Shown: in pieces, positions 14,086 to 21,773 of the stretch
Numbering within the stretch: position 1 is the stretch's first letter
How the letters are laid out: each line of letters starts with the position of its first letter
Assembly (NCBI GenBank): GCA_003021655.1
Contig: PXRP01000001.1
Coordinates: 62,001-126,000 of the forward strand
From: Halobacteriales archaeon QS_4_69_31
Lineage (GTDB): Archaea > Halobacteriota > Halobacteria > Halobacteriales > Haloarculaceae
Direction of reading: 5' to 3'
DNA length: 64,000 nucleotides
The notes under the pieces: model-generated
The model's input: only the letters and a program-made list of their open reading frames with translations
Told to the model about the DNA's origin: nothing
The model's database searches: none
Program-made: the position numbers and the translations under genes

Positions 14086-16905
14086 ATGATACTCAACGAC
14101 GAGGCAGACGAAACGGCGAATAGGCTACGAACGGCGGAGTTAGTTGCTCAAGCGACGACGATCGGAGCGCTGGTCCTCACATACGTCCTCTCGGTGTACA
14201 CCGTCGAGCTCAACCCGTTCGCGGCGCAACGATTCGAGGACCTCGGTTATCCACTCACGGGAGCCCTCGCGATCGCGGCGGTCGCGCTCGCGTTTGGGAT
14301 CTTTCGAGACCTCGAGACGACGGGGTCTCGACTCACGGACGGCCTCGAGGAGCTCGGGATACCTCGCGGTCCGGCGCGACACCTCGAGGGCGGATATTCT
14401 CGATCGGCGCTTGCGGGAGCGATCGGAGTTGCCTTGGTGGGAGTATTCGACCTCGCTATCAATCTGTGGCGACTCACTCAGGTCGGCCTTCCAGAGGCGA
14501 CGAATCTCTCGAAAGTCGCCTCGATCGTCGTGGCTTGTATCGCGATCCCGCTCTCGACGAAATTAGTACAGAGATACGGTCGGGACCCTCGGACGATCCA
14601 GATACCGACGACGCTCAAATCGAGCGCCAGGAAGGGAGCACATCGGACGGCGATCGTGTCTGTGGTCCTCCTATTAGTGCTGTCTCCGGTCGTCGGATCG
14701 GTCGCTATCACTTCACTCAATGGGGCAGCGAAAGCCGCTCCGACAGAGGGAGACGTCGTGTACTCGGCCAGTCAAGACGGGACCGTAAAAGCGGTCTATA
14801 CAGCAGATGGGACGGAGAAATGGTCGTTCTCTGGGCACACCGGAAACGTGAATAATGTCGATACTGGTCCGTCCGGAGAGGCGGTGTATTCCGCGAGTAG
14901 CGACCAGACTGTCCGCGCGATCGACGCGGACACGGGCGATCAACTCTGGTCGTTCACCGGCCACACGGACAGCGTACAGGGCGTATATGCGGGTCCTTCG
15001 GGAGATTACGTATATTCGAGCGCTGACGACGGGACGGTCCGGAAGATCCATGCATCGAACGGATCTCAAGAAATGTCGTTCTCAACCCCATCGGTAGCGG
15101 GATCGGTGTCGGTGAGTCCGGACGGCTCAATGGTGTACGTAGGAACAAACGGCGGAGCAGTCATAGCGTATGACTCGAGCAACGGTAATGAACAGTGGAC
15201 GACCGGATTCACCTACGAGGTCGACGAGGTCCAGGCGGGGCCGAATGGCGAGTACGTGTATGCTGTCGGCCTCGACAAGTCGGTATTCTCGTTAAATACG
15301 GCCGACGGGTCCGAAGAATGGTCGTATGCTGTCGGAGATAACCTCTTTGGAGTCGCTGTGAATCCAAGCGGGGACACCGTGTACGCGGGAGGGTCGAACA
15401 ATGCGGTGGTAGCCGTAAACACGGCTGACGGCTCTCAAAAGTGGACTTCGACATCATTTTCCTCAACCATCTACACCCTTGGCGGAGGTCCGTCCGGAGA
15501 GAAGGTGTACGCTGGAGTGGGTAATAAGCTCAGTGAGATAGATACCGCGTCTCAAGGCGAATCCTTCGCGTTCACTGGTCACACGAACAGTGTGTACGGA
15601 GCGTCCGGTCGTCGGACGATTAAAGCAGCCTGGGAAGTCTCCGGGAGCGTCTCGGACGAGAGCGGAAACGGGATCGACGGCGCAACCGTCGAAGCAACTA
15701 AAAGCGGCTCAACGGTCGCGACGACGACGACAAGCGCAGACGGCTCATATAGCTTCGATCTTGAGGATGGAGATTATACGGTAACGGCGACGAAAAGCGG
15801 GTATACGGACAGCTCGCAGTCGATCACTGTATCGGGCTCGGATATCACGGGCGTCGACTTCTCGATCGAGCAATACGGCGTTGATGGGACAGTCACGGCA
15901 CCGGACGGCACGGCCGTCGGCGGCGCAACCGTGGAAGCGATCGACAGCTCCGGCTCAGTCGCGGCGTCGACGTCGACGAGCTCGACGGGAGCGTATTCGC
16001 TCACTCTGTCGTCGGGAACGTACACAATCAGAGTGGACTCGAGCGATTACGGGACGCTCTCGGAAACGGTCGACGTCTCGGGCTCGGAGTCGACAAACTT
16101 CAGCTACGGGCGCGAGCTCCCGTTTGTGCTGCAAGACGAGACGGAAAACGGATTGTTCTCTGATAATCCGTCTCTGACGGTAGAAGGGCCGGGAGGCGGC
16201 AGTTATCACACGTTCAACCACAACGATCGGGCGTTTGTGGGCGTGCAGGATAACCGGACGTATGATCTCACCGTGATCAGTGATGAGCCGGCCGTGTACG
16301 AGTTCAAGGGATACGAGGTGCAGCCGACGCTTGTAGAAGGGATCCTCTACATTCCGCCATACGACGAGCCGGAAACGACACCGACGCCAACGGCGACGGC
16401 GACAGTAACGACGGTATCGCCCAACAAGTCGCGCATGAACACCAATTTCACGCGACTCCTCTCGGAGATCAACGGCACGTCCTTCGGGGTTCAGTCGCCG
16501 GAGCCGATGAACTCGATCAACTACACGATCTACAACGAGACGGGCGATCCGGTGTATAACGGCTCTCGAGAGTTCGACGAGCCTGTTGAGTATTACGTCG
16601 CGCAGATCGCGGACAATCTGACGAGCAACGCCTCGCAGGGCGCCGACGGTGAGATCGAGTATGGGGGCGAGTTTGAAAACGGCTCGTCGTTCAATGGCTC
16701 GACATCGCTCTCGGGCTCGATCTTCGGCGGCGGGAGCTCGAGCTCGGGTGCTCCCGCGGGCCCGACGGGCTCGAGCGGCGGCGGCAACCCATTTGTCGGC
16801 GCCGCGCTCGTCGCCGGCGTCGGGCTGGCGGCGTACCGAGTGTTTGGCGACGGCAATCTCGGCCAGCGAGTGAGCAACGCGGCGCAACGGCTACGGGGGC
16901 GATAG
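14086..16905 (+). CDS. Membrane-anchored beta-propeller surface protein, 939 aa
   Basis: The N-terminus has five transmembrane helices (about residues 19-42, 55-73, 105-128, 138-161, 187-208). About seven PQQ/WD40-like repeats of roughly 40 residues follow (about 220-510), with recurring units such as GEAVYSASSDQTVRAID and TADGSEEW. Two carboxypeptidase-regulatory-like domains (about 520-597 and 598-675; VSDESGNGIDGATVEATKSG) come next, then a beta region rich in NxS/T sites, a Gly/Ser linker and a last transmembrane helix. The propeller is probably outside the membrane. It may bind a host receptor or form a coat. Fusion of these parts in a mobile element is unusual. Confidence 0.75.
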   Translation: MILNDEADETANRLRTAELVAQATTIGALVLTYVLSVYTVELNPFAAQRFEDLGYPLTGALAIAAVALAFGIFRDLETTGSRLTDGLEELGIPRGPARHLEGGYSRSALAGAIGVALVGVFDLAINLWRLTQVGLPEATNLSKVASIVVACIAIPLSTKLVQRYGRDPRTIQIPTTLKSSARKGAHRTAIVSVVLLLVLSPVVGSVAITSLNGAAKAAPTEGDVVYSASQDGTVKAVYTADGTEKWSFSGHTGNVNNVDTGPSGEAVYSASSDQTVRAIDADTGDQLWSFTGHTDSVQGVYAGPSGDYVYSSADDGTVRKIHASNGSQEMSFSTPSVAGSVSVSPDGSMVYVGTNGGAVIAYDSSNGNEQWTTGFTYEVDEVQAGPNGEYVYAVGLDKSVFSLNTADGSEEWSYAVGDNLFGVAVNPSGDTVYAGGSNNAVVAVNTADGSQKWTSTSFSSTIYTLGGGPSGEKVYAGVGNKLSEIDTASQGESFAFTGHTNSVYGASGRRTIKAAWEVSGSVSDESGNGIDGATVEATKSGSTVATTTTSADGSYSFDLEDGDYTVTATKSGYTDSSQSITVSGSDITGVDFSIEQYGVDGTVTAPDGTAVGGATVEAIDSSGSVAASTSTSSTGAYSLTLSSGTYTIRVDSSDYGTLSETVDVSGSESTNFSYGRELPFVLQDETENGLFSDNPSLTVEGPGGGSYHTFNHNDRAFVGVQDNRTYDLTVISDEPAVYEFKGYEVQPTLVEGILYIPPYDEPETTPTPTATATVTTVSPNKSRMNTNFTRLLSEINGTSFGVQSPEPMNSINYTIYNETGDPVYNGSREFDEPVEYYVAQIADNLTSNASQGADGEIEYGGEFENGSSFNGSTSLSGSIFGGGSSSSGAPAGPTGSSGGGNPFVGAALVAGVGLAAYRVFGDGNLGQRVSNAAQRLRGR

Positions 16906-17598
16906 AGCGCGCGTGATCGCCATGACTGGCACGATCGTCCACGACGTGGACACAACGGCCGTCGCGCGGGCCGACGACATTCTGAGCGAGCTTTAAGGCT
17001 CGCTGGCGGCGCTCGAGGGCCCGGACACACCCGCGCAGACGCACGTAGTACCATGCGCCCGCCCATCGGGGGCGCTCGGCCTCGAGGGCGCGAGAGCACG
17101 CTCACGCGGCCGCCGAGCCGCTGAGGCACCCGCGGGCACTCGCGGACGTCGGCGAGCTCGAGGGGGCGCTCGAGCGCGGCCCCTCGTAAGCGCGCCCGAC
17201 AAACGGGTTTCGCGAGTAGGCACGCACCCAGGTAGTGCGCTCACACCCGCGCGAGCGGCCCGGTTTCGGCACTCTCTGGCATTCTACCGAAGGCGCGCGC
17301 GCTCTGCGCGCGCCGCATTGGGTACCCCCCTTAGCTAACCATCGTTTCGGCTGGCGCGGTTAGCTGAGAGCGGAGGCGGGGGAGTATTTTTTACGCGCAT
17401 GTGGCATTGGCCACACCGCACAAGGGGATCCTCCCACCGACCGGGAAAACCGGCGGTCGGGAGACGGCAAGAGTTTCCGGGACTCCTAGCGACGAGCGAC
17501 GTCGGGACTCCATGAGAAAGAGGGGTTCGGAGCTGGAGCGCGGAACTACTTATAAAGAAAGAGGTCGGTCGGTAGTGTTGCCACTGGCCGGGAGGCGG
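16906..17598. other. Noncoding region between convergent operons
   Basis: The plus-strand operon ends at the left and the minus-strand gene ends at the right, so transcription converges here. A 24-codon frame (16,922-16,996, MTGTIVHDVD...) follows the propeller gene but lacks a clear ribosome binding site. The GGCGCGCG-rich part near 17,285-17,315 and TGTGGCATTGGCCACA near 17,399-17,414 could fold into hairpins. The inverted repeats at 17,331-17,367 are listed separately. An origin of replication is possible but unproven. Confidence 0.5.
17331..17367. promoter_or_regulatory. Inverted repeats with TTAGCT core, right copy
   Basis: TTAGCTAACC (17,331-17,340) and GGTTAGCTGA (17,358-17,367) form an 8-base inverted repeat around a 17-base spacer. 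GGTTAGCTGA is identical to 5,127-5,136. The region is between convergent genes, so it is unlikely to be an ordinary promoter operator. Initiator binding or a resolution site fits better. Confidence 0.5.
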
Positions 17599-19254
17599 TC
17601 AGGGCGGCGGATCTTCGCCGACTTCGGACCAAACGAACCGCTCGCGTCGATCGCCGTCGACGCTCGCGACGAACTTGGCGTCCAGGAGCTCGCGACGGTC
17701 GCGGCCGTCACGTGCCCAGGCGTCGAGCATCTCCTCAAGGACGTCGACGACGTCGGGGAGGTCACTCCAGCGGGAGCGACGGGTCAGCTCGCGCTTGATC
17801 TCGACGACGGGACGACCGCCGTCCCTCGAGGGCTGGCGAAACTCGGCGGCGTGGTCGGCCAGCCACTCCTCGAAGGCGCTCGAGGCGCGCTGATACTGAT
17901 CGAGATCGACGAGACGACCGACACGCTCGAGCGCGGCGTCCAGGTGGTCGTCGAGCTCGCCGAGTGTCTCGCGGATTTTCTCGCGGATCGACGCGCTGAC
18001 CCACTGGACGTGGCCAGCGTCGCTCTCGAGGACTCCCTCGAAGGCGTCGAGCATGCGGTACACGGTGCTCTCGGAGGTGTCGGTGTCGGCGGCGAGCTCC
18101 TGGACGTCGCGCCCGCCGTCCGTCGCGAGTTCCTGGACCATGTCGCGGTGACTCGGCGTCATGGACTGGAGGGCGTCAACGAGCTGGAGGTCCTCGCGAG
18201 CGTCGAGCTCCGGGAGCGGGTCGCGGTGGAGGGGGACCGAGCTCTCGGTCGCCCCGGCGCTAAAATGGTCGTCCGCGACGTAGGTCGTCCCGCCGGCCTC
18301 GGTGGAGATCTCGCTCCAGGAGAGGACGGAGAGGAGGCGCTCGTCGAGTTCGTCGACGACGTCGTGGCGGTCGCTCCAGTCGACAGAGCCCGTGTCGGTA
18401 CGGCCGGCAACGAACTTGCTACCGACCTTCGGGTGATACAGCGGATCCGAGGGCTCGAAGGACTCGGGCTCGCGAGGGAGGTACGACTTGATCTGTCCGC
18501 CGTAACAATGCCGGTCGACGAGCGCTCGAGCGCCGGAGGAGTCGAAATGGAGCGTGTGATAGTGGCCTCGCGTCTCCTGGTTATCCCACTCGCGAGAGCC
18601 GGCGGTCCCGGCCGTGTCGGAGAGGTGGCTAGCTAGTCGGTCCATGACTCCGCCAGTCCGGACAAGCGTCTCCTGGAGCTCGCGGCGGATCCGGACGTAG
18701 CGCTCGAGAGCGATCAGGCGGCCGTCAAACGGCTGCTGAAAGTATCCGGTCCACATGGACGTCTCGAGGTCCTCGGAGAGCTCGTGGAGCGCTCGGGGTA
18801 GGAGTTCCGGGAGTTCGTCGAGCGCGACGTTGCTCGACTGGACGCGGACGGCGAGCCCCTCCTCGGGGTCGGTGTGATCCCACGGCGTCGAGATCTCCTC
18901 GCCGTCCGAGTCGCGCATGTCCTCGAATCGGGGGCTCACGTTGTAGTTGACCTTTCGCTGGCCGTCGAGCTGGACGTTCACGTCGAACTCGTACAGGCGA
19001 TCGCTAGCGACGTCGTGCTCTCGAGCGGGACGGATCCCGCTTCGGGAGTACGTGAGTCGGATCGTGGCGTGCTCGCCGTCGATCTCCGTCTCGAGCTCGT
19101 GGTATCCGCCGTCGACGTGGCTGATCAAGAGGTCGGCGAGATACCAGTACGGATCGAGTCCGCTGTAATCCACGAGCGCGTTCGGGTGTGTCTCGACGGG
19201 GGCATAGTAGAGCGTGGCGTCGGCCTCGTGGGTGGCGGGCTCGACTTGCGTCAC
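17599..19254 (-). CDS. Large element protein with C-terminal helix-turn-helix, 551 aa
   Basis: The first 350 residues form a soluble alpha/beta region without a motif I recognise. A winged helix-turn-helix follows near residues 375-435 (DVQELAADTDTSESTVYRML). A helical tail holds DDHLDAALERVGRLVDLDQY and a tryptophan-containing C-terminal segment. The GTG start overlaps the zinc-finger gene before it by four bases. Large proteins of this kind accompany integrated pleolipovirus-like modules in haloarchaea. A replication initiator is the most likely role given the nearby TTAGCT repeats; a transcription regulator is the alternative. No nuclease or polymerase motif is visible. Confidence 0.6.
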   Translation of the reverse strand: MTQVEPATHEADATLYYAPVETHPNALVDYSGLDPYWYLADLLISHVDGGYHELETEIDGEHATIRLTYSRSGIRPAREHDVASDRLYEFDVNVQLDGQRKVNYNVSPRFEDMRDSDGEEISTPWDHTDPEEGLAVRVQSSNVALDELPELLPRALHELSEDLETSMWTGYFQQPFDGRLIALERYVRIRRELQETLVRTGGVMDRLASHLSDTAGTAGSREWDNQETRGHYHTLHFDSSGARALVDRHCYGGQIKSYLPREPESFEPSDPLYHPKVGSKFVAGRTDTGSVDWSDRHDVVDELDERLLSVLSWSEISTEAGGTTYVADDHFSAGATESSVPLHRDPLPELDAREDLQLVDALQSMTPSHRDMVQELATDGGRDVQELAADTDTSESTVYRMLDAFEGVLESDAGHVQWVSASIREKIRETLGELDDHLDAALERVGRLVDLDQYQRASSAFEEWLADHAAEFRQPSRDGGRPVVEIKRELTRRSRWSDLPDVVDVLEEMLDAWARDGRDRRELLDAKFVASVDGDRRERFVWSEVGEDPPP

Positions 19255-19505
19255 GCCGATCCCTCCCCGAGCCCGGTCAGCGTCGTTTGTACGGTGGACT
19301 TGTACCGCTCACCTCCCTGAGATCGTACCGTGTGTAGGTTACGCCACACCGCCTTGCAGGACGGACAAACACTCCCCGTGTAGAGGCCGTGTAAGGGGCA
19401 CTCTGCGACATATTTAGGATGGGGGGTGTTCTTCCCGTACCACGATCTATCGTCCGAGGAGGTCACGACTGATCCACTCCCGTGTAGACGTATCGCTGGT
19501 TGCAC
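19251..19505 (-). CDS. Zinc-finger microprotein, 84 aa
   Basis: The Cys/His cluster AECPLHGLYTGSVCPSC (about residues 35-51) is a classic small zinc ribbon. It starts at a GTG 25 bases after the HTH gene and overlaps the large protein gene by four bases, so all are one transcription unit. It probably modulates DNA or RNA binding; the exact function is unknown. Confidence 0.65.
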   Translation of the reverse strand: MQPAIRLHGSGSVVTSSDDRSWYGKNTPHPKYVAECPLHGLYTGSVCPSCKAVWRNLHTVRSQGGERYKSTVQTTLTGLGEGSA

Positions 19506-19530
19506 GGCGAACTGCCGTCGAAAAGAACGT

Positions 19531-19851
19531 CTACTCGATCAGTTCGATCGTCCGCTTCGCCCGTTCGACTTTTGAATTCGCTCGGCTGCTGTATTCGTCG
19601 ATGGTCGACTTTGACGGCTTGAACATCTCCGCGATGTCGCCGTGGGACATGTCGCCGAGTTGCTTCAGCGCGACGACGAGCGCCTCGCGCTCGGAGAGGA
19701 ACGTCTCCCCGACCAGCTCGTCGCGTCGGCACATGTGGCAGACCGACTCGGAGTCGATCTCGCCGATGACGACGGGCGCCGTCGCGAGATGCTCTTCGTC
19801 GATGACCTCGCAGCGGTCGCAGACATCGGGGTCCTTCACGGGCACGCTCAT
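19531..19851 (-). CDS. Zinc finger plus sigma-4-like HTH regulator, 106 aa
   Basis: CDRCEVI (residues about 11-17) and CHMC (about 38-41) form a zinc site. A helix-turn-helix of the sigma-70 region 4/LuxR type follows (ALKQLGDMSHGDIAEMFKPS with STIDEYSSRANSKVERAK). Such proteins are common in haloarchaeal plasmids and viruses as regulators. It is coupled to the gene before it (ATGA overlap). It may bind the TGTAGTGCAT repeats at 20,095-20,153, in its own operon promoter. Confidence 0.75.
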   Translation of the reverse strand: MSVPVKDPDVCDRCEVIDEEHLATAPVVIGEIDSESVCHMCRRDELVGETFLSEREALVVALKQLGDMSHGDIAEMFKPSKSTIDEYSSRANSKVERAKRTIELIE

Positions 19852-20084
19852 TCGTCGACCGCCTCGAATTCACGGCTGAACTGGCTCGTGTGGTTGTTGA
19901 CCTCGATGTCGACGCCGCCGTCGCCTTTGTACTCGGTCGCACGGAGCGTGACCTCGCGCCGTTCCGTTCCGAAGCCTTCCTCCTCGACGATCTCGACGAC
20001 CTCCCAGACGTCGGGCATTCCTCTCGACCGCGTGAACTTGTCGCCTTCTTCGACGTTCCAGAGTTCGGGGCTTTTCTCAGGCAT
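19848..20084 (-). CDS. Hypothetical acidic protein, 78 aa
   Basis: The beta-rich sequence begins MPEKSPELWNVEEGDKFTRS. No cysteine pairs or membrane segments are seen. It is the first gene of the 20,084 to 17,599 operon and follows a clear promoter with operator repeats. It overlaps the HTH gene by four bases. Confidence 0.6.
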   Translation of the reverse strand: MPEKSPELWNVEEGDKFTRSRGMPDVWEVVEIVEEEGFGTERREVTLRATEYKGDGGVDIEVNNHTSQFSREFEAVDE

Positions 20085-20094
20085 CGTCCTTCTA

Positions 20095-20153
20095 CACTAC
20101 ACACTATGTAGTGCATGAGTAATAAAACTTGCCCCACATCGTGTGTAGTGCAT
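20095..20153 (-). promoter_or_regulatory. Operon promoter with TGTAGTGCAT operators
   Basis: A TATA-like box (GTTTTATT on the minus strand, 20,121-20,128) is flanked by two direct copies of TGTAGTGCAT (20,107-20,116 and 20,144-20,153). The inner one forms an inverted repeat CACTACA-N5-TGTAGTG (20,095-20,113) over the expected transcription start. This is a textbook layout for repression of the operon starting at 20,084. Confidence 0.6.
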
Positions 20154-20186
20154 TGTGATCTATCGTCCGAGACGATCCCATTCTCG

Positions 20187-20555
20187 TCACTCATCGGTAC
20201 CATCTCCGTTGGATTCCGCTACCTGATCGTCTCCCGTGTCTACTGAACGATCTACACGTTCAACTCCTTCGGGGTCTGCACGCGCATCGGTGATTTCAGC
20301 TCCGTTAATTTCGCGGATAGCGTTGCAGAAAACCATCCAAGCATTCGCTACACTTGACGCTACATCGTCGGTACAGACAACCTTAGCACTGTATTTGCAG
20401 GTATCATCGCCGTTCTTGACCGTCTCAATTCGACTTTCACAGAGTGGGCAAAATAACTGAACGTGTCGTCCTACGTAGCGGTCGCAGTCGTCGCGCTTGA
20501 CGGTGTGGCCGCGAGTACATCGGACAAGTTCAACTTGGTCAGTATCGTCCGACAT
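20187..20555 (-). CDS. Zinc-finger protein, 122 aa
   Basis: CTRGH (about residue 13) and CPLC (about residue 37) suggest one zinc site. A Cys in CKYSAKVVC and an acidic tail (SVDTGDDQVAESNGDGTDE) follow. The ATG at 20,555 is chosen because AGGAGGTGA, an ideal ribosome binding site, lies eight bases upstream. A longer GTG start at 20,567 would overlap that site. It is AT-richer than its neighbours. Confidence 0.65.
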   Translation of the reverse strand: MSDDTDQVELVRCTRGHTVKRDDCDRYVGRHVQLFCPLCESRIETVKNGDDTCKYSAKVVCTDDVASSVANAWMVFCNAIREINGAEITDARADPEGVERVDRSVDTGDDQVAESNGDGTDE

Positions 20556-20556
20556 C

Positions 20557-20811
20557 TTATCGCTCACCTCCTGCGGCGCCGTGACAGCCGGGACAGGCCT
20601 GGACAGTCTCGCCCTCGTACTCGATCGGGGCGAGGTTCAACTCGTTCTCGATGGAGATCCCGCAGACTTCGCACTCCAGGCCGGCACCGTCGGCGGCGTA
20701 GAGGCAGTCTCTGTGATAGGCGTCCCCGTAGTACCACCGTGGGGTCCCAGTGATCGGCTCGTCACAGTCCTCACATCGTTCACTATCGTCCACAGCGTTA
20801 TCACCCGTCAC
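20557..20811 (-). CDS. LIM-like double zinc-finger protein, 84 aa
   Basis: Four metal-binding pairs are visible: CEDC (about 13-16), HRDC (about 33-36), CEVC (about 46-49) and CPGC (about 73-76). The spacing resembles a LIM domain. The GTG at 20,811 overlaps the previous stop (GTGA) and has a GGGGGGTGG ribosome binding site inside the hairpin. It is probably a protein or nucleic-acid adaptor. Confidence 0.7.
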   Translation of the reverse strand: MTGDNAVDDSERCEDCDEPITGTPRWYYGDAYHRDCLYAADGAGLECEVCGISIENELNLAPIEYEGETVQACPGCHGAAGGER

Positions 20812-21284
20812 TCTGACCACCCCCCGCATGCGGGTGGGGTGCGACCGACTTGTATCGCCTCGCGGCCGAGATACAGACGGTCAGACCCGCCGTCAGTCAC
20901 CAGTTCGCGCTCGTGCTCGGTATCGAGAGCGTGCACGCGCTCAGGCCAGACCGCTTGCAGGCGCTCGCGCTCGAGGTCGCGGGCGGTATCCGCGGGCTCA
21001 GCGCGCGACGGGGGCACGATAGAGCGCGGCCAGTCGTGAACGCTCGCGAGCGATGCAGGCACGACGCCCTCACCCGTGGGGTTGGGCTTGCTCGAGGTCG
21101 ACTGGACGTAGACACCGCCGTCGCGAGCGACGTAGCGGATCCGAATGAGGTCTCGGACCGAGTGAGCGACCGAGACAGCGTAACACCGCGGCGAGCCGTA
21201 CCCTTCGTCGCTGCCGTGGTCCAGCCACGTCGCCGGGATCGGGTGGTACTCGTGGCCGTCGATCGCCAGCGGCCAGTCAGTCAT
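20808..21284 (-). CDS. Hypothetical protein, 158 aa, ending in a hairpin repeat
   Basis: The protein begins MTDWPLAIDGHEYHPIPATW and has no known domain. The last ten residues (TPPACGGWSE) are encoded by hairpin copy 5, and the stop overlaps the next start. A central Arg/Glu-rich helix (ARDLERERLQAVWPERVHAL) is notable. It overlaps the small gene before it by eight bases. Confidence 0.6.
   Translation of the reverse strand: MTDWPLAIDGHEYHPIPATWLDHGSDEGYGSPRCYAVSVAHSVRDLIRIRYVARDGGVYVQSTSSKPNPTGEGVVPASLASVHDWPRSIVPPSRAEPADTARDLERERLQAVWPERVHALDTEHERELVTDGGSDRLYLGREAIQVGRTPPACGGWSE
20817..20839. repeat. GC hairpin repeat, copy 5
   Basis: CCACCCCCCGCATGCGGG followed by TGGGG is the best-formed copy. 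On the minus strand its 3' arm GGGGGGTGG ends five bases before the GTG at 20,811, and the preceding gene is translated through it. Confidence 0.75.
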
Positions 21285-21525
21285 CGGACTCGGCCTCCTG
21301 GAGCGTGCGCTGATCGTCGCTCAGTGGCCGTTTCTTGCTGGGCTGGATCTGGCGAAACTCGTGAGCGTACTCTTCCAGCCGCTCGCGAATCTCTGCGACC
21401 TTCTCGTCGAGCTCGTCGACGGTGTCGGCGCTGACTTTCGCCTTAAAGGTGTCCCGATCGTCGGTGCCGTTCCCGCGCTGGATCTTCGCTTCGAACTCGA
21501 AGGCGTCCGTGTCGGGGTCAGACAC
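21277..21525 (-). CDS. Small coiled-coil protein, 82 aa
   Basis: The GTG frame encodes VSDPDTDAFEFEAKIQRGNG and then a helix (TVDELDEKVAEIRERLEEYA) with a likely coiled coil, ending in a basic/acidic tail. Starts further upstream would conflict with the gene at 21,518-21,703, which it overlaps by eight bases. No function is assigned. Confidence 0.6.
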   Translation of the reverse strand: MSDPDTDAFEFEAKIQRGNGTDDRDTFKAKVSADTVDELDEKVAEIRERLEEYAHEFRQIQPSKKRPLSDDQRTLQEAESDD

Positions 21526-21703
21526 GGCTCCACACCTCCAGCGAGTGGGCGAGTTCTCGACTCGCGTCGTCGACGGCCTCCTGGAGGTCGTCGAGATCGG
21601 CGTCGGTCGGCGCGGCGACGACCACGGAGACGTCTTGGGCGTCAACGCCGGCCAGCAGCTGGCCGTCCTGGGCGTCGAGCCGCATCTCGAGGCCAGCGCT
21701 CAC
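21518..21703 (-). CDS. Small hypothetical protein, 61 aa
   Basis: It starts at a GTG 70 bases from the tRNA-Trp 3' end and is the first gene of the inward-reading operon. The sequence (RLDAQDGQLLAGVDAQDVSV) is mixed alpha/beta. No motif is recognised. Its promoter must lie within 70 bases of, or inside, the tRNA gene. Confidence 0.5.
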   Translation of the reverse strand: MSAGLEMRLDAQDGQLLAGVDAQDVSVVVAAPTDADLDDLQEAVDDASRELAHSLEVWSRV

Positions 21704-21773
21704 GGCCGACCCCCCTGGAGTTTTTTGGCGCTTTTTCCTCTCAGGAATGATGAAAAGAAGCGAAGATTCCGAT

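Larger units (their letters stand above)
1..21773. mobile_element. Integrated virus- or plasmid-like element (left end outside window)
   Basis: The region holds a tyrosine recombinase, many zinc-finger microproteins, winged-helix regulators, an operon of secreted and membrane proteins with a P-loop ATPase, and a large HTH protein. None of it is housekeeping. It stops at the 3' end of the split tRNA-Trp gene, a common integration target. I looked for a second copy of the tRNA 3' end within positions 1-5,200 and found none, so the left attachment site is probably outside the window, or the recombinase uses another site. More than one element may be nested here. Composition also differs from the chromosome: GATC, GAGCTC and CTCGAG words look very frequent between 5.6 and 16.9 kb. 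Confidence 0.75.
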
